Source: Turbatrix aceti (lineage: Eukaryota > Nematoda > Chromadorea > Rhabditida > Panagrolaimidae). Taken from it: a DNA stretch of 64,000 nt. Positions 31,201 through 43,771 of this stretch are shown one piece after another. The stretch spans positions 11,228,471 through 11,292,470 of the forward strand of contig OZ017767.1 in the NCBI GenBank assembly GCA_963969345.1. Reading direction: 5' to 3'. The position numbers were made by a program, and so were the translations under genes. How positions within the stretch are numbered: position 1 is the first letter of the stretch; each line of letters starts with the position of its first letter. The notes beneath the pieces are model-generated. The model ran no database searches. It was not told where the DNA came from and saw only the letters and a program-made list of their open reading frames with translations.

Positions 31201-32584
31201 GCAATCGAAAAAATAATAGATTCATTTTTTTGCAAAAAAAAGGGCACTTTCGGCGCCTTTGAATTTTTTTGTTTATTTAAAAACAAACAAAGGAACGATT
31301 TTATTCATAATAGCCAATTTCATGCTCGCACTATATTTTTTTGATTCATCTTTTATTTCTTTTCTTGCTCGAAGCTGCCCCATTCTTTCTTCCTTTGGCA
31401 GGCATGATAAATGTAGGTGACAAACGACGTGGCTGATGTGAAAAAAAACGGAGGAAAAAACAAACACTCACCTCCCCTTGCCTCGATTGTGTATGTGTCA
31501 TAGATTTTTAGATCAGTTGTGTTTGGTTGTTCGGACAGCAAATTGACAAAAAAAGCGGCGGGGGGAACATCGATTTATCGCGATTGCGTTCAAGACAACC
31601 CACAAATCATCCGATACATCGTTCCGTCTTCACCTGCGTTCTTTCGTCTAAACAGGCGTTTTTGCTCCTGTTGCTCACCTTTACGCCTCGTTGAAAACAT
31701 TTTTTTTTCTGATTGAGGTGATGCATTTTAGATATGTATTTTTTTGAGGCTAAGTGGGGCTATTTTTGAATTTAAAAAAGTTTTAAAATGAGGTTTGAAA
31801 ATTGATTTATTCTGGAAAAAATTGCTGAAGCATTTTTTAAGAACTTTTAATGTAATGTGGAAGTCATTGACGCGATGCATGAATGCACCTGGCAATTTTT
31901 TTGTAGTTCTTGATCGGTCAAAAAGGTAATGAAGTCGTTTTTGGATTTTTTCTTTCCTGAAGTACAACAAAATTGGTTGACAGCTTTTTTTGTTTCTCAA
32001 ATTTTTTTTTGTTTTGTGTGTTTTTTAAGTTCAAAAATATTTTTTTATTTCCACAACACAAAATGATGCATTAGATGGATGAATCACTTTCGGCATTTCA
32101 AAAAAGTGCACATGAGTGAGTGATCACGTGTTATTGTCATCTGATTATGCAAGTTGCAACCAATTTTGTTCTATCGTTTCCACATGTTTGCAATCTGTTT
32201 TAAATTTTAGAATTTTCCTCGATCTTGCATTTTCCAGCGGATTTCACCGGAAATCCTCAAGATTTGAGCCTAACAAAGTATAGTATATTTTATGAGACAA
32301 TAAATTTGTGCCTGCGGTGAGGCTACTCTATATTTTTATTGTGAATATTATTTATTAAAAAACACGGTTGTAAATTTCGAAATTTTTCAAGCCTTTTGAC
32401 AGAAAAAATTGATGTTGTTGTCTTTGCAGATCAGCAGACACGTTTTTGTTTGAATTTATTTAAGTTTGTTCTTGATGTTGGTCTTTCCACGTTTTTTGAT
32501 CTCTGTTTTCCGAGGGTTTAAATTTCAATGATGCTTAAAAGTGTGAATGCCATGGCCTGAGGCATAAATGCATATCAGGTTGTT

Positions 32585-32790
32585 GCGAACATTCGCGAAC
32601 AAGTCTAGGTTTTTCGAACTGATGAAACAAACGAAAATTTGGGTACAAGTTTACGTTTTTTTTACCTGGAACAAAATTTTTCACAAATTATAAAAACAAC
32701 CTGTTTTTTGTTTGTTCGCGAACATGTTCGCAAGTGTTTGGATATGTTCGCGAACAAAAAAAACGACTGTTCGTTCGCCCGTCCCTAATG
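32585..32790. repeat. Repeat rich in TTCGCGAA palindromes
   Basis: TTCGCGAACA/TGTTCGCGAA words occur at 32592, 32715 and 32747, with further GCGAACA and GTTCG words between. The layout recalls the motif-array MITEs elsewhere in the window, but I could not define termini or a target duplication. Confidence 0.4.
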
Positions 32791-33419
32791 GAGATTCGTA
32801 TTTTTTTGAACCCAGGCATGAACTTTGCTTTTCACCTGGCGTCTGTTTTTTACTCCCACAAGCTGAAAAGAGATAAATTTAAAAATTTTATGGAAAAGAA
32901 TCCGCCGCCAAAAAGGAAGGAAGTTTCTTTTTTTTTCAGGCGACGCGGCTCTTTTGTTCGTGTGCCGAAAAAATGTTGTAGTCCCGTTTTGCTTTTCCGC
33001 CTGCGAAGGGGACGATTCCTCTTTCATCCTGGCGTGTTGCCGGGTTTTTTTATTTTATCATTTCATTTTGTCTCGTGTGTGTACATTTTTTTTTCATTTA
33101 AGGGTGAAAATGAGAAGCGTGCGCTTTCTGCCATCCCATATCGCGTGGCGGTGACGGTTTGTTGCCATCCTTGTCGTATTTTTTTCGACCATCCAGGCAT
33201 CATCCACTACACGTTCGTTGTCTGTCGTCGTCGCCGTCAGTTTGTGGCTCTAATTTTTTTCCGCTTCACATGGACAGCAAAAAAAACAGGAGCGTTTTGC
33301 ATCCATCTCCCCTCGGGCTCTTCTTTTTTTCTTTTTCTTTTTTTTTCTCGTTCAATACCGCTTCTACAGCTGCTGCTGCTACGTGTTTTTTTTGTAAAAC
33401 AACCAGATGGGATGGTTGA

Positions 33420-33473
33420 TAGACTAATGTCTGCCGTCTGTCTCAGAAGACGAAGAAGACAGACATTAGTCTA
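33420..33473. repeat. Short hairpin
   Basis: TAGACTAATGTCTG at 33420-33433 and its exact reverse complement at 33460-33473, with a 26-nt loop that can extend the stem partly. Confidence 0.7.
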
Positions 33474-33820
33474 GATATTTACTAGATACTATGTGGCGTG
33501 TTGAGCGGCTATATCTGGAGCACTGCCGGTTTGGCTGGCTGGCCTACGTACATGCATGCCTGCACGCAGACAAGCTCGATTGTATGCCAAAGACAAATTT
33601 TTTTTTGTACATTCCGGCAATTCTTGGGAAGCAGAATTTGTACATTTATACGAACAAAAATGGGGGAATTTCGGTTTTGTTTTCAAAAAAATGCGTTAAT
33701 GAAAAAACTTTTTTCTGCACAAAAAAAGTGCAAATTAGATCTACGGCTTTGGAAAGTGTCATTTTTCTGCAAAAAGAGTTTCATTTTGTTTTTTGGTACT
33801 TGAAGAAAAAATTTTTTTAA

Positions 33821-33885
33821 GAAGAATTGAACCCGTAACCTTCGGTCTTTGCAGTCTAAAATTTTTTCCACTGCGCCATTGTCGC
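33821..33885 (-). pseudogene. tRNA-Cys(GCA)-like relic
   Basis: On the minus strand a D-arm-like GGCGCAGTGG, an anticodon loop CTGCAAA (anticodon GCA at 33852-33850) and a T-arm-like GGGTTCAATTC occur in order and spacing. The acceptor ends do not pair and no CCA-compatible stem forms. It is probably a tRNA pseudogene or part of a tRNA-derived repeat. Confidence 0.4.
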
Positions 33886-36377
33886 AAATTTGGCCCTATT
33901 ATATCCATTTTGCGAACAAAATAGGTTTTTTACTTCCTTTTTGCATTTTGTGGCTTATTGCATGTTAAAATGGTCACGCGGGTATAACTACATAGCATCG
34001 ATGCTTGGTGAACTTCGACCTGTAATTACTAGAAGTTGACAAGCTTTTAGCGCGCACCTTGTACGAATGGGTTAGGCCCTGCTACATTTGTAATTGTTTG
34101 CGTGGACTGACATGAACAAAAAAGGTTTGGTCTTGCAGTGAAAATTACTTTTTGTGCGTTTCCAAAAACTTGGACTCGTGTTTGTTTGTTCAGTGACTAA
34201 TCCTTGCTCGCATCGGCAGCAATGAGCAAGGCAAGTCACGTGCCGACGACGTTTTTTGTTTTTTGTGGGGTCAAAGAATGGCAAAAAGCCTTTGGCTGTT
34301 CAATGCAAAAGGGTCTAATTACACACGCTTGTCGAAAAGAGCCCCAAATCCTTGGAAAAATGTGCGTTTTTTTATAATTCTTTGATTAAAAAGTGTCTAA
34401 TTCATTGTTGCGATGCCGTCAAAAAGTCTGTAGGTTCATGGCATGGTTGGGTTTTTCTTGACAGCTATTATAGAGCCACGAGCTGTCTAGACAAACATGA
34501 AAAGCCATGTGGTTATCGAAGAAAATGTGCCGGAAAGAAGCCCCTATTTTGTACTCAAAATCCGTCACTGGAAACGAAAATCTCCCAAATTCCTCCAAAA
34601 ATAGCATCAAAAAGATTCTGCCGATGTTTTCCATTCCCCACCCATTTTCCTAATTTTTGGTCTTTTCCACGAGCAACAGTAATAAAATTTTCCAAACCAC
34701 TTACCTTTCCCTATTTTTTTTGTCTTGGGTGGACACAAAATTACCCTACCTTTTTTCGGTGTTTTCTTTGTCTTGACAAAGATCTTGCTTATCAGGCCGG
34801 AAGAAAGACAAGCTTATTTTAGCAAGCTTATTATAATCATTATCATTGAAAAAAAAGAGACCGTCCCGCTTTCTTTTTTTTCATCGATAAGAGTGTAGAG
34901 TTCACACGCAAGAGCGCAATAGCCGCTAGATGAATGCAGAGTTATGGTTATGACGCTTATCATGTCGTGCATACATTCATGCATCGTGCTGAATAAATTC
35001 TCACATTTTACGTCCTCTTTTTTTAATATAAGCGAAGGCAAAAATAAAAAAGTCTATGGCTATTTTTGGGGGCTTTTACGGAAATCATGGTCTTGGAACG
35101 AAAATAATAATTTTTATGCATTTTTATGCGGAATTTATAAAATTATAACATAATGTAAAATATTCAATACTGATACAGATTATGCATATATTATAATATA
35201 TAAATTAATATTGAAATCTTTTTGGTCTTTACACGAAAATACTTATTGTCAACTTAATTAAAAATATGGTAGATGTATACTACAAACATTTTTATAAATA
35301 CAAACAATATTACGATATAATACCTTGATACAATCTGAGTACGATATAAAACGGTTTCACCACGAAAATTGTAACATAAAAAATAAATTATTATTAAGAC
35401 CCCACTTTTCACTTTTTTGATGATAGTCTAATGTGTTGAATTTGTGATGCACTTTGGCATCATAAATCAATATATTAGTATATTTCCAAATTTAATCTTA
35501 TTTGACCTTGTGTCTCTGACGTACATTGATACATACGTTTCTATTTAACATAAAACAGGCAACTTTAAATCCAGTCCGTAGAAAAGCTGTCTGCTAGGAT
35601 TATTTAAATTCCCGGCACTTTCCGTGGTAACAGGATACATTTTGACTTTCCAACTACGATGCAATCGGCCCGATTAAGGCCGGTGCTGCTGCTGTTGCCT
35701 CTGTTAGACGCAATAGATAGTAGCGGGGCTCCGAAGTGCACGACTAAGATTGTTGAACTTCCAGTGTTACGTTCAATTTGGGTGTGTTTATAGCGAGCAA
35801 GGGTAATATTTTTAGCGCTCTTCTGTCCCCTTTCATTGTTTCATTGCCGCCAAATTGTACGTATCCATATCCCCTGGAGGATGCCTAAACATCGGATACA
35901 AAAATGAATAAATATATTTATAGCTCTAGCCCTACATTAGATTGAAGAACTTTGGTGTAGTCATTTACTTTTTTTCGCTATTCCAGATGTTTGATGTTGA
36001 TATTTTTTCCGATATTTTTCAAAACACAAATTCCATTATTCTGTGTGGTATTCCACGTGTAAATATGTAATATAATATGATTCACAGTTAGGTAAGAAAT
36101 ACAGATCCCGTGGGGTTAATTATATTTATTATTTATAATTTGGCAGAGCAAAATCAGGTTTTGCTCCCATTATGTGTGTTGTTGACTGAATTAGGATGTA
36201 TAAATATCATAAGAGATTGTCAGATATCATTAACATCACGTTACATGTATAACGTTACATATAGTTACATGTAATTTTTGGGGGTTTTTTGTGTATTTGT
36301 TTAAGTAAAACTTGATATTTTTAATTTCGATACGAAATAAAAATTTTTAAAACGCTTATCAATACAGATTTGTTAAA

Positions 36378-36420
36378 TTTTCGTGCCGGGACCCTAGAAC
36401 ATTGGATCTTAACACGAAAA
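36378..36420. repeat. Paired TTTCGTGYCGGGACC motif
   Basis: A forward copy (TTTCGTGCCGGGACC, 36378-36393) and a diverged reverse copy (GGATCTTAACACGAAAA, 36404-36420) face each other. Related pairs are at 40184-40317 and 41425-41492, and a single copy at 39274-39288. Confidence 0.55.
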
Positions 36421-39400
36421 CTTTAAAATGACCATGCGCACGCACATACTATTTATGTAGTTCTTTTGTGAAGCATTTTTTTGCTTCCGCTTTTTTGTTC
36501 CTTGTTCTTTGTCGACCGTCTCACAATAAGTTAATTTGTAAATTTGCACTCCATTGGGACACATTGTTACCATGCTTCGGTTTTTTTTGCTTCGACGTTA
36601 TCTGCTTCCTGAAAAAAAATTTCAAGAAACATGCCAAAGATTTTTTGCTTTTTTTACAATTGTTTTTTGTAGACGTTTAATTACGAGCACAACATAAACA
36701 TTCATCTGTCTGGGATGTTAAGAATTTAACTTCCAAAAAAGAAAATAAGAAGGTTGTAAGTCCCGCCTGATATGAGTAAGAAGAAGGAGGAGGAAAAGGT
36801 AGTAGGTTGGTTTCTGCGGGAATGCGGACAAGTCTGCACGGGGCCTGTCGGGAAAAGAAATTTTTAGTAGTAGTAAGACCCGAATCGAACAGTCATGGTG
36901 CGGTGTGGTTGGTGTTGGTTGTCTTGCTGACGTAAATGGGCTTGCTTGGGGTCGTCGGGTGTGTTGTTGCCTAGGGGAATGCAATGGATTCACGGCAACC
37001 ACAACAGTCCAGTCTCAGTCGTGCGCGTTTACCTGGATTGTTGTTTTCAAAATATTTTTTCTTATATTTTTTAGCAGCCCTTTCTGGAACATTGAAATAG
37101 GCCTATTTTGGGGGACTCATGTTTATTTTTATATTTTTAACCGTCGCTACGCGCTCGTGTCAGAAAAGGTGCAGTGCTCTTTCTTCTGTTCTTTAAATAA
37201 ATATTTTTACAACTTTGGAAAAAAATATTTTCAATTGAATTTTTTTTCGTTGAGTTGAGTGAGTCATCTGCTTTCCGCCTCTCCTTTTCCATATTTTTTT
37301 ACATTTTATCTTATTACACCAGATGACTTTTTTACTTTTTCTTTGTTTTTCGTCCGACATAAATGAAAAAGTTAGGAAAGAAGAAAAAAATATTGTTTTG
37401 TAATTTCCGGCAACTAACTGTTTGTTTTTATTTCAAATGGAAAAAAGTTTTTTTTTTAACAAAAAAAAAGCTAATTTAGGTTTTACCGCGAATACTCGCT
37501 AAATTTTGGCATTACGATAAAAAATTGATTAGCCCTTTAAAATTGCACTCAGTATCTTTTTTTTCTTGGCTGGGTGTGTACTATGTTAGCGTCATTGTGT
37601 TTTCTTGCTTATCAGTTACACGCACTTCTCACAATTTAGTTGCTGTCCTCTCTGCCCTGATGTGAGCCCCGCCACGCCACAACAACATCATCATCATCAT
37701 CAACAACATCAACAGCGGCAGTAGGAGCTGTAGCATTGACGTCACGTCACTACTTGTCGTCAATCCAAGTGACCGCTTACTCAAAAAAAAATATGAAGAA
37801 AATTAATTTTTTTTATTTTCTTTTAACATTTTTTAAGGATGCTAGCGACCGTAATGGGGCATGCATGGTCATAGGTAATGTACCGGAAATAGCGTAAGGC
37901 AGTAATCGGCTTTTTGATGCACTCCGGGATTGGGTGGTTAATTTTAGTCCACCCGAACCCGGGCCAAGAGGTTATTTATTCATCAAATTTATTCATTCTT
38001 TTTTTTTTCTTTCCCGTGATTCAAGTCGAGCAAAAAAGAGTTAAACAAACACGCGTTTCGTTAGATAATCGTTGTCAATTGTTGAGCAATAAATTTAAAA
38101 AAACTTGATTTTTCGTCTTTGATTAAAAGTTCCTGATTTCTCTTTTCTGTTTTGAATGGTACTTGATCGTTTTTGGGCGGCGTGAAAAAAAGGTGGGAAG
38201 AACAAGACGTGATTGTTCACGTTGACTCCAACTTTTTATAGTCGGAGGATCAATCGTAAACCGTAGACGTAGGGACTGTAGACAAACATAAGGCGATTGA
38301 ATTTTGTTATGCTCGAGGGCTGTTTTTGAGTCATCGCTGGAGTTTTATTTTTCTAAAAAAAATTGAAGTTCGCGACCCTTCATCGCCAGTCGTTTGTTGT
38401 TGTTGTCGTTTTGTCGTATATTTCTGCCGGACACGGCCAAGTCGATTGTCAAAAAAAGTATGTATCTTCCTGCTGGTCCTGTAGAAGTGCCCTCGGCTCG
38501 GGGGTTGAGTGTAGTGCAGGGACAAGAGACGTCGTCCTTTGTTCTCTACCATCTCCATCTTCATCATCGACATCGGCAGCAGCAGCAGCAGCGGCGGCAT
38601 CATGGCCAGTCAGCCGACTGGCTTAGCACACGTTTGACTGGGCACAACGGAAGGGGGAAGCTACATACATACCCCAGGGCAAGCCGGGCACGCCGACAGC
38701 GGCAATGAGAGGTTTCCCAACTCTCCTCTATCTAGCTTTATCATTTTCGTTACACAACTAACGAACACACGCATGCACGCACGCACACGCGTGTCCGAGT
38801 GCTAGGACACTTGCCGCGACCACCGACGATACTGCTGCGCCGTTGCCGCAGGGCTGGTTGTTGTATTTTCTTTTTTTCGCTGGCTCTCTCTCGACTTGTC
38901 GCTAGAGAGTCTCCGTTGTCACTAGCAGCCACGGCTGCAAGAAAGGGTGCTGGCGGCAGTGGTTACAACACGAATTTTTGGTGTCATCGAGTCTCATTTC
39001 ATTTCTCATTTATTTTATCCCCCTTTTTTTCATTGAGTAGCTATGCATGAGAGAAGAGAGAGCACGCGAGATAGTAACTGTTCCCTCTTCTGCCCCTGAG
39101 GTTAACGAGTTGATCCGTCTCCTCTCCTAGACACCGGGCCATCAAACATTTGTCAAGTTTCAAGTTTTCCTTCAGGTCAAGTTTTATCGACGAGAAATCA
39201 CTTCCAAATGTCTGATTTGTTTCTCCTGTTTTAAATATAGATAGATAGGACTGTAGATTTGAAGATTGAAGGTTTTCGTGTCGAGACCGAATGTTTTGTT
39301 TCAATCTGGTTACCAGATAAGGTTAAGGATAAGGATCAAAAACCTAGCTGCTAAAATTGTTTGTTGACCCAAACTCAGCAGATAATATTTATTTTTAAAT

Positions 39401-40183
39401 TACTCAACCCTGCGCTGCTGCGCAATACAATCTTCACTCATTTTTGCAACAAAAAATAGGCGAAAACAAATTTAGTGAGAGAAGAAAGATTACGTATCCT
39501 TAGTCACAACAAGTTGAATAAACAAAAGCTTTCGATCATCATCGGACCTGACCGACAAGTATGTAAGAAAGAAGGCCCACCAAAAAGAGACAGAGACCGA
39601 TAAAAAATTTTAAATCCGATCGTAACAATCATCTTTTCTTACTTAGACTACGCATATCTTTGTTTATAAATAAAAAAGTTTATTCTTTTTTAACCCTCTT
39701 CCTTTTTTTCGGTCGTTTTCAATTCATTCGCCCCCACAAACCGCGCCAAATGTCGTCTGTTTCAAAATTGAGCCAGTCAGCCAGCTGCGAGATCTAACCC
39801 ATCTCCTCTTCATCCTCCCTCTCTCTGTCGGATTGCCCCGTTACCCTTGCCTACGTAGTACATAATAGATAGTTATGTATGCGATTTATACATAGAGATT
39901 ATATACACTGGCTACTGACTGGACCTTGCACTTGGTTACCTCATCACCTTTGGCTTTACATTTGATGTCGATGTCCACTTGACTTGCTAACGGGATCAAT
40001 GAAGATGATGTAAGCTGGATAAGCTTGCAGACTTACCTGACATTCAAGAAGGCTAATGTCACGTAGTCATGCACACGAATTGCTAATTTGTTGCTGCAAA
40101 AAATAAATTAATGTTAGATAATGTTTAGAGATTTACGATCTTATGTAGTGCAAGTTTTTCAAAACTATTTTGTGATATTTTTA

Positions 40184-40317
40184 GTCTCGACACGAAAATG
40201 TAAAAAAAAGTTATTGATGAATAGTTTTTTTTCGTGTTAGGACCACAAATATCACAAAATTAAGTTTGGCGCCAATTTTAAATTTTCGTGTCGGGACTTT
40301 TGATCTCGCCACGAAAA
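40184..40317. repeat. Two inverted pairs of the TTTTCGTGTCGGGACC motif
   Basis: Reverse copy GTCTCGACACGAAAA at 40184-40198 with forward TTTTCGTGTTAGGACC at 40229-40244. Then forward TTTTCGTGTCGGGACT at 40283-40298 with reverse GATCTCGCCACGAAAA at 40302-40317. Confidence 0.65.
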
Positions 40318-41424
40318 CTTTCCTTGCGCATGTTGCATGCGACATTTGTGTTCGTTCGTTCGTAAACAAAAATATTGCCCAAAAAATCTACTGTTAGCCT
40401 ATAATTGACTTTTGATCCCCTTGAACGCTCTTTTATGCGATCGTAAACACAGGTAGATTGATTGCAGTGTCAAAATCACTTTTTTGTTACTTTGAGTGTT
40501 TTTTATCGTCCTCCAAAACAAAGCACACTATCAATATAAACATAATATTCTGCGCGCTAGGAAAGGTAAGAAGGTAACACCACCCCGACCGGGACGAGAC
40601 GAGACGATGACTAGCCGGCGTCCGTGTCCGTCGAGTGATAAAGCGCCACCACGCCGCGTTGAACCGCACTTCACGTCTGATACGTGTGTACGAAATACGT
40701 ACAAAACTATGCGCTGTGCGTATCAACGTGGTCCGTCCCCCCATTTTTTGTTTTTGTTCGTTCCCCTATGCTCTGTTTCCTTACCCGTTGATTTTTCGTT
40801 GTCTTTTCTTTTTTTCCTCCGGCATCCATCAGGCGCGCTCTTTGGTGTCCACAGCTCTCTAGTCTTGCCCTCTCGCCTTTTTTGTCTCGCACGCACGCAC
40901 GCGTAAAAAATACTCTGCTCTCGGTCGGACGCGGGCACGTCCACGACGGACGTGGACATTTACGGAGTCTGTTTCTTTCTCACTCACCACCCCACAAAGT
41001 ATCGTCCGCGCGCGCGCTCTATCCCTCCTCTCCTGGCCGATTCGCGCTTGCATTCATTTTTGTTGCTCATCGTTTGCGTCTGGGGCTATTACGTTCGTTG
41101 CTCGCGGGCAAGTGAGAGAATTACTAGCCTAGGCCCCTCTCGCGAGAGGTTTTCTCGTTGTTGATGTCTGTGTATGCGTGTGTGTGTGTCCGTAAATGGC
41201 TGCAGGGAGCGAGAAAGCGCGAGCTTCGGCTTCGTTTCTGTTCTTCTCAGGCAACCAAGCAAGCAAGAGGCAACGCAGCTCAACGACGTCGTTGGCCTTC
41301 GCCTGCCTGCCTGCCTTGTTCGTTCGTTCACGTGTTGTTTTGTATCGAAGGCCCGGTAGGCCAGCTTCTGAACGAACCACAACTGTTTTTGATTGTGTTT
41401 ATACGTTTAGAATTATTTACAAAT

Positions 41425-41492
41425 GGGCCCAACACGAAAGTTGAAGGCTTCATGATTGTTTGATTGCCAGATCAATTTTTCGTGTCGGGACC
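41425..41492. repeat. Inverted pair of the TTTTCGTGTCGGGACC motif
   Basis: GGGCCCAACACGAAA at 41425-41439 and TTTTTCGTGTCGGGACC at 41476-41492. Confidence 0.6.
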
Positions 41493-42197
41493 TGTTAGAA
41501 TTTTTTTTTCGAAATTCGATTCTTCTCTTGTCACCTTGATGTGTCATCTCCCGTTTTTTTGTCTAATCGCCATACGTTGTGTTCTTTCCGTGTGTGTGCA
41601 GGCATCGAGCATCGATTTTTTGCACACTACACCGCTCTAGTGTCCCGGGGCACACGCTTTTGCTTCTCTTTTATCTTTTCCTCACTATGCCTTTTTTTTC
41701 TTCTTACGACGGCAGGCTGCTAGTGCCTGCCTCCTCGCATACGTCCGTGCCCCTGGCCGGCTCCGTGGCCCATGGACAGACACGGGGGACACAACAGCAA
41801 GAGCAATAGCTGCAGTAGTCAGTCAGTGGTCTCGCTGTCGTTGTCTTTTTGTCCTGCTGCTGCTCACATCAGTAGTAGTAGCAGCAGTAGTAGTAGTAGT
41901 CATAGTCAGTCACACCGAGCCAGCCCAAGCCCCCCGAGCACTAAAATAAGAAGAAGAAGGGGGAGAACAGTGCAAAAGTTATTAGACAGTGAATGAAAGT
42001 CGTAAGCCGACAACGACCGAATAAAGATGCTAGGATGAAGAAAAAAAGTATGGCTTCTTCTTCTTCTTCTTCTTCTTGCTTGACTGCTTGCTTGGGTCAA
42101 AAAATATTTATTTAGATGGGCGCAAGCGAGTAAGTATTCTTTTTTTTCTTCTTCTTCTCCTTGGGCTCGGTTGGTTTGTTGGCTCTTATCACTAATA

Positions 42198-43769
42198 AAG
42201 TGCGTTCAGAAAGGATAGCCTCACCCCTAAAATCAGGATTTTTGGTAAAACGGTTAAAGTTACGGTGACGGGAGTAGGCTTAATCGATTTGTCGTGAAAA
42301 GTTACACTAGAACATTATGTTCCGATGTCCATACTCGAACAAGTACGGCCAGCAAAAAATAAAATCTATTTTTCGACCGTTCAGAAAGGATAGCCTCACC
42401 CTTGATTTTAATAGGGTTGACTAATTTTTAGTGCGTAAAAACGCCGCAGAGCGTGTTTAAATAAACAAATAGGTTGAATTAAATATAAAAAGCTTCTAAA
42501 GAGACGATTCGCAATGAACTGATAAAAATTTTGGCCATTCTACTACAAATTAGACCCCCAACATCGATAATGCCGTCCTAATGGTCAGCAACTCCCGAAA
42601 ATTGACCTCTGTTGGCACAAACGGCTTGCAGGTGATGCCCCGTCAAGTTTCCAACAGGAGTCACCCCAAACAACACCGCACTGTTTGATAGGAAAATTAT
42701 TTTATTTAAAATAAGCGCCCCAATGTTCAGGTTTCAGAGTGTTTTGACCCCTTTTTTTGTAGGAAAATTTTTTTTTGATGTGTCAATGTTGATAAAATTG
42801 TAGCAGATATTCAGTTTAAGCTATACGGCACGATTCCCATACATAATATTCATAAAGCGCTCTATATAAAAAGTTTGAAAAACGCAACGATAACCCTACC
42901 TTCCCCCATAAGATGTTTTCGCAGTAGTAACCAATAAATTTTTGCATATCTATCAAATAACGCGTTAAACTATCAAAGCAGTTCATGTTCAAGTTTATCT
43001 AATGGCACAACACATAGCAGGCTACAAAATTTAGCTGAAAAATAAAATCTCTGAACTTGACATCTAACTCTTGTTTCTCACAAATCACAAACCCATCTCC
43101 TAGACTTTTGATCTGTGTCGGATCAACATGAATTCATACCGCTTAGTTTGTAATCTTTATTTGTTACAATTTTATCAACATTGACGCATCAAAAAAAATT
43201 TTCCTACAAAAAAAGGGGGTCTAAACGCACTGAAACCTGATCATTGGGGCGCTTATTTTAAATAAAATAATTTTCCTATCAAACAGTGCGGGGTTGTTTG
43301 GGGTGACTCCTGTTGGAAACTTGACGGGGCATCACCTGCAAGCCGTTTGTGCCAACAGAGGTCAATTTTCGGGAGTTACTGATCATTAGGACGGCATTAT
43401 CGATGTTGGGGGTCTAATTTGTAGTAGAATGGCCAAAATTTTTATCAGTTCATTGCGAATCGTCTCTTTAGAAGCTTTTTATATTTAATTCAACCTATTT
43501 GTTTATTTAAACACGCTCTGCGGCGTTTTTACGCACTAAAAATTAGTCAACCCTATTAAAATCAAGGGTGAGGCTATCCTTTCTGAACGGTCGAAAAATA
43601 GATTTTATTTTTTGCTGGCCGTACTTGTTCGAGTATGGACATCGGAACATAATGTTCTAGTGTAACTTTTCACGACAAATCGATTAAGCCTACTCCCGTC
43701 ACCGTAACTTTAACCGTTTTACCAAAAATCCTGATTTTAGGGGTGAGGCTATCCTTTCTGAACGCACTT
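42198..43769. mobile_element. 1.57-kb fold-back element with TA duplication
   Basis: Arms 42198-42808 and 43160-43769 are reverse complements with only a handful of differences over ~610 bp. The spacer of about 350 bp has no coding capacity. The flanks are TA on both sides (42196-42197, 43770-43771), as for Tc1/mariner-type insertion. Each arm holds two copies of CGTTCAGAAAGGATAGCCTC (at the end and ~178 bp inside), possibly transposase-binding repeats. The near-identity of the arms suggests a young element or arm conversion. Confidence 0.92.
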
Positions 43770-43771
43770 TA

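Larger units (their letters stand above)
28266..38300. other. 10-kb gene-poor AT-rich region
   Basis: No convincing exon on either strand. The longest open frame (32734-33474) is low-complexity, F/R-rich and lacks splice or family support. It holds a TTCGCGAA-rich repeat, a small hairpin, a tRNA-Cys-like relic, a very AT-rich block near 35150-36350 and simple repeats such as (ATC)n at 37686-37701. It could be intergenic or a long intron of an unrecognised gene. Confidence 0.4.
38300..42195. other. CT/GC-richer islands upstream of calmodulin, no ORF supported
   Basis: Stretches at about 38360-39050, 40560-41400 and 41530-42100 differ from the AT-rich surroundings. They are rich in CT, CGTTCGTTCG and CACGCACGCACG words, trinucleotide runs (AGT/AGC at 41871-41910, TTC at 42055-42076) and donor-like sites. 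They resemble the calmodulin leader at 45.5-45.9 kb and may be promoters or 5' UTR exons. Open frames in them are serine- or arginine-rich and unconvincing. Confidence 0.35.

Noticed and set aside
32734..33474. 246-codon plus-strand ORF
   Set aside because: Phenylalanine/arginine-rich low-complexity product from T-runs, no splice context, no recognisable motif.
34352..34822. 156-codon plus-strand ORF
   Set aside because: Cys/Phe-rich with no homology pattern, and flanked by ordinary intergenic sequence; probably chance.
36795..36812. GGTAGTAGGTTGG, similar to let-7; also GAGGTAGTAG near 46885
   Set aside because: Only about 12 bases match and no complementary arm for a precursor hairpin lies on either side.
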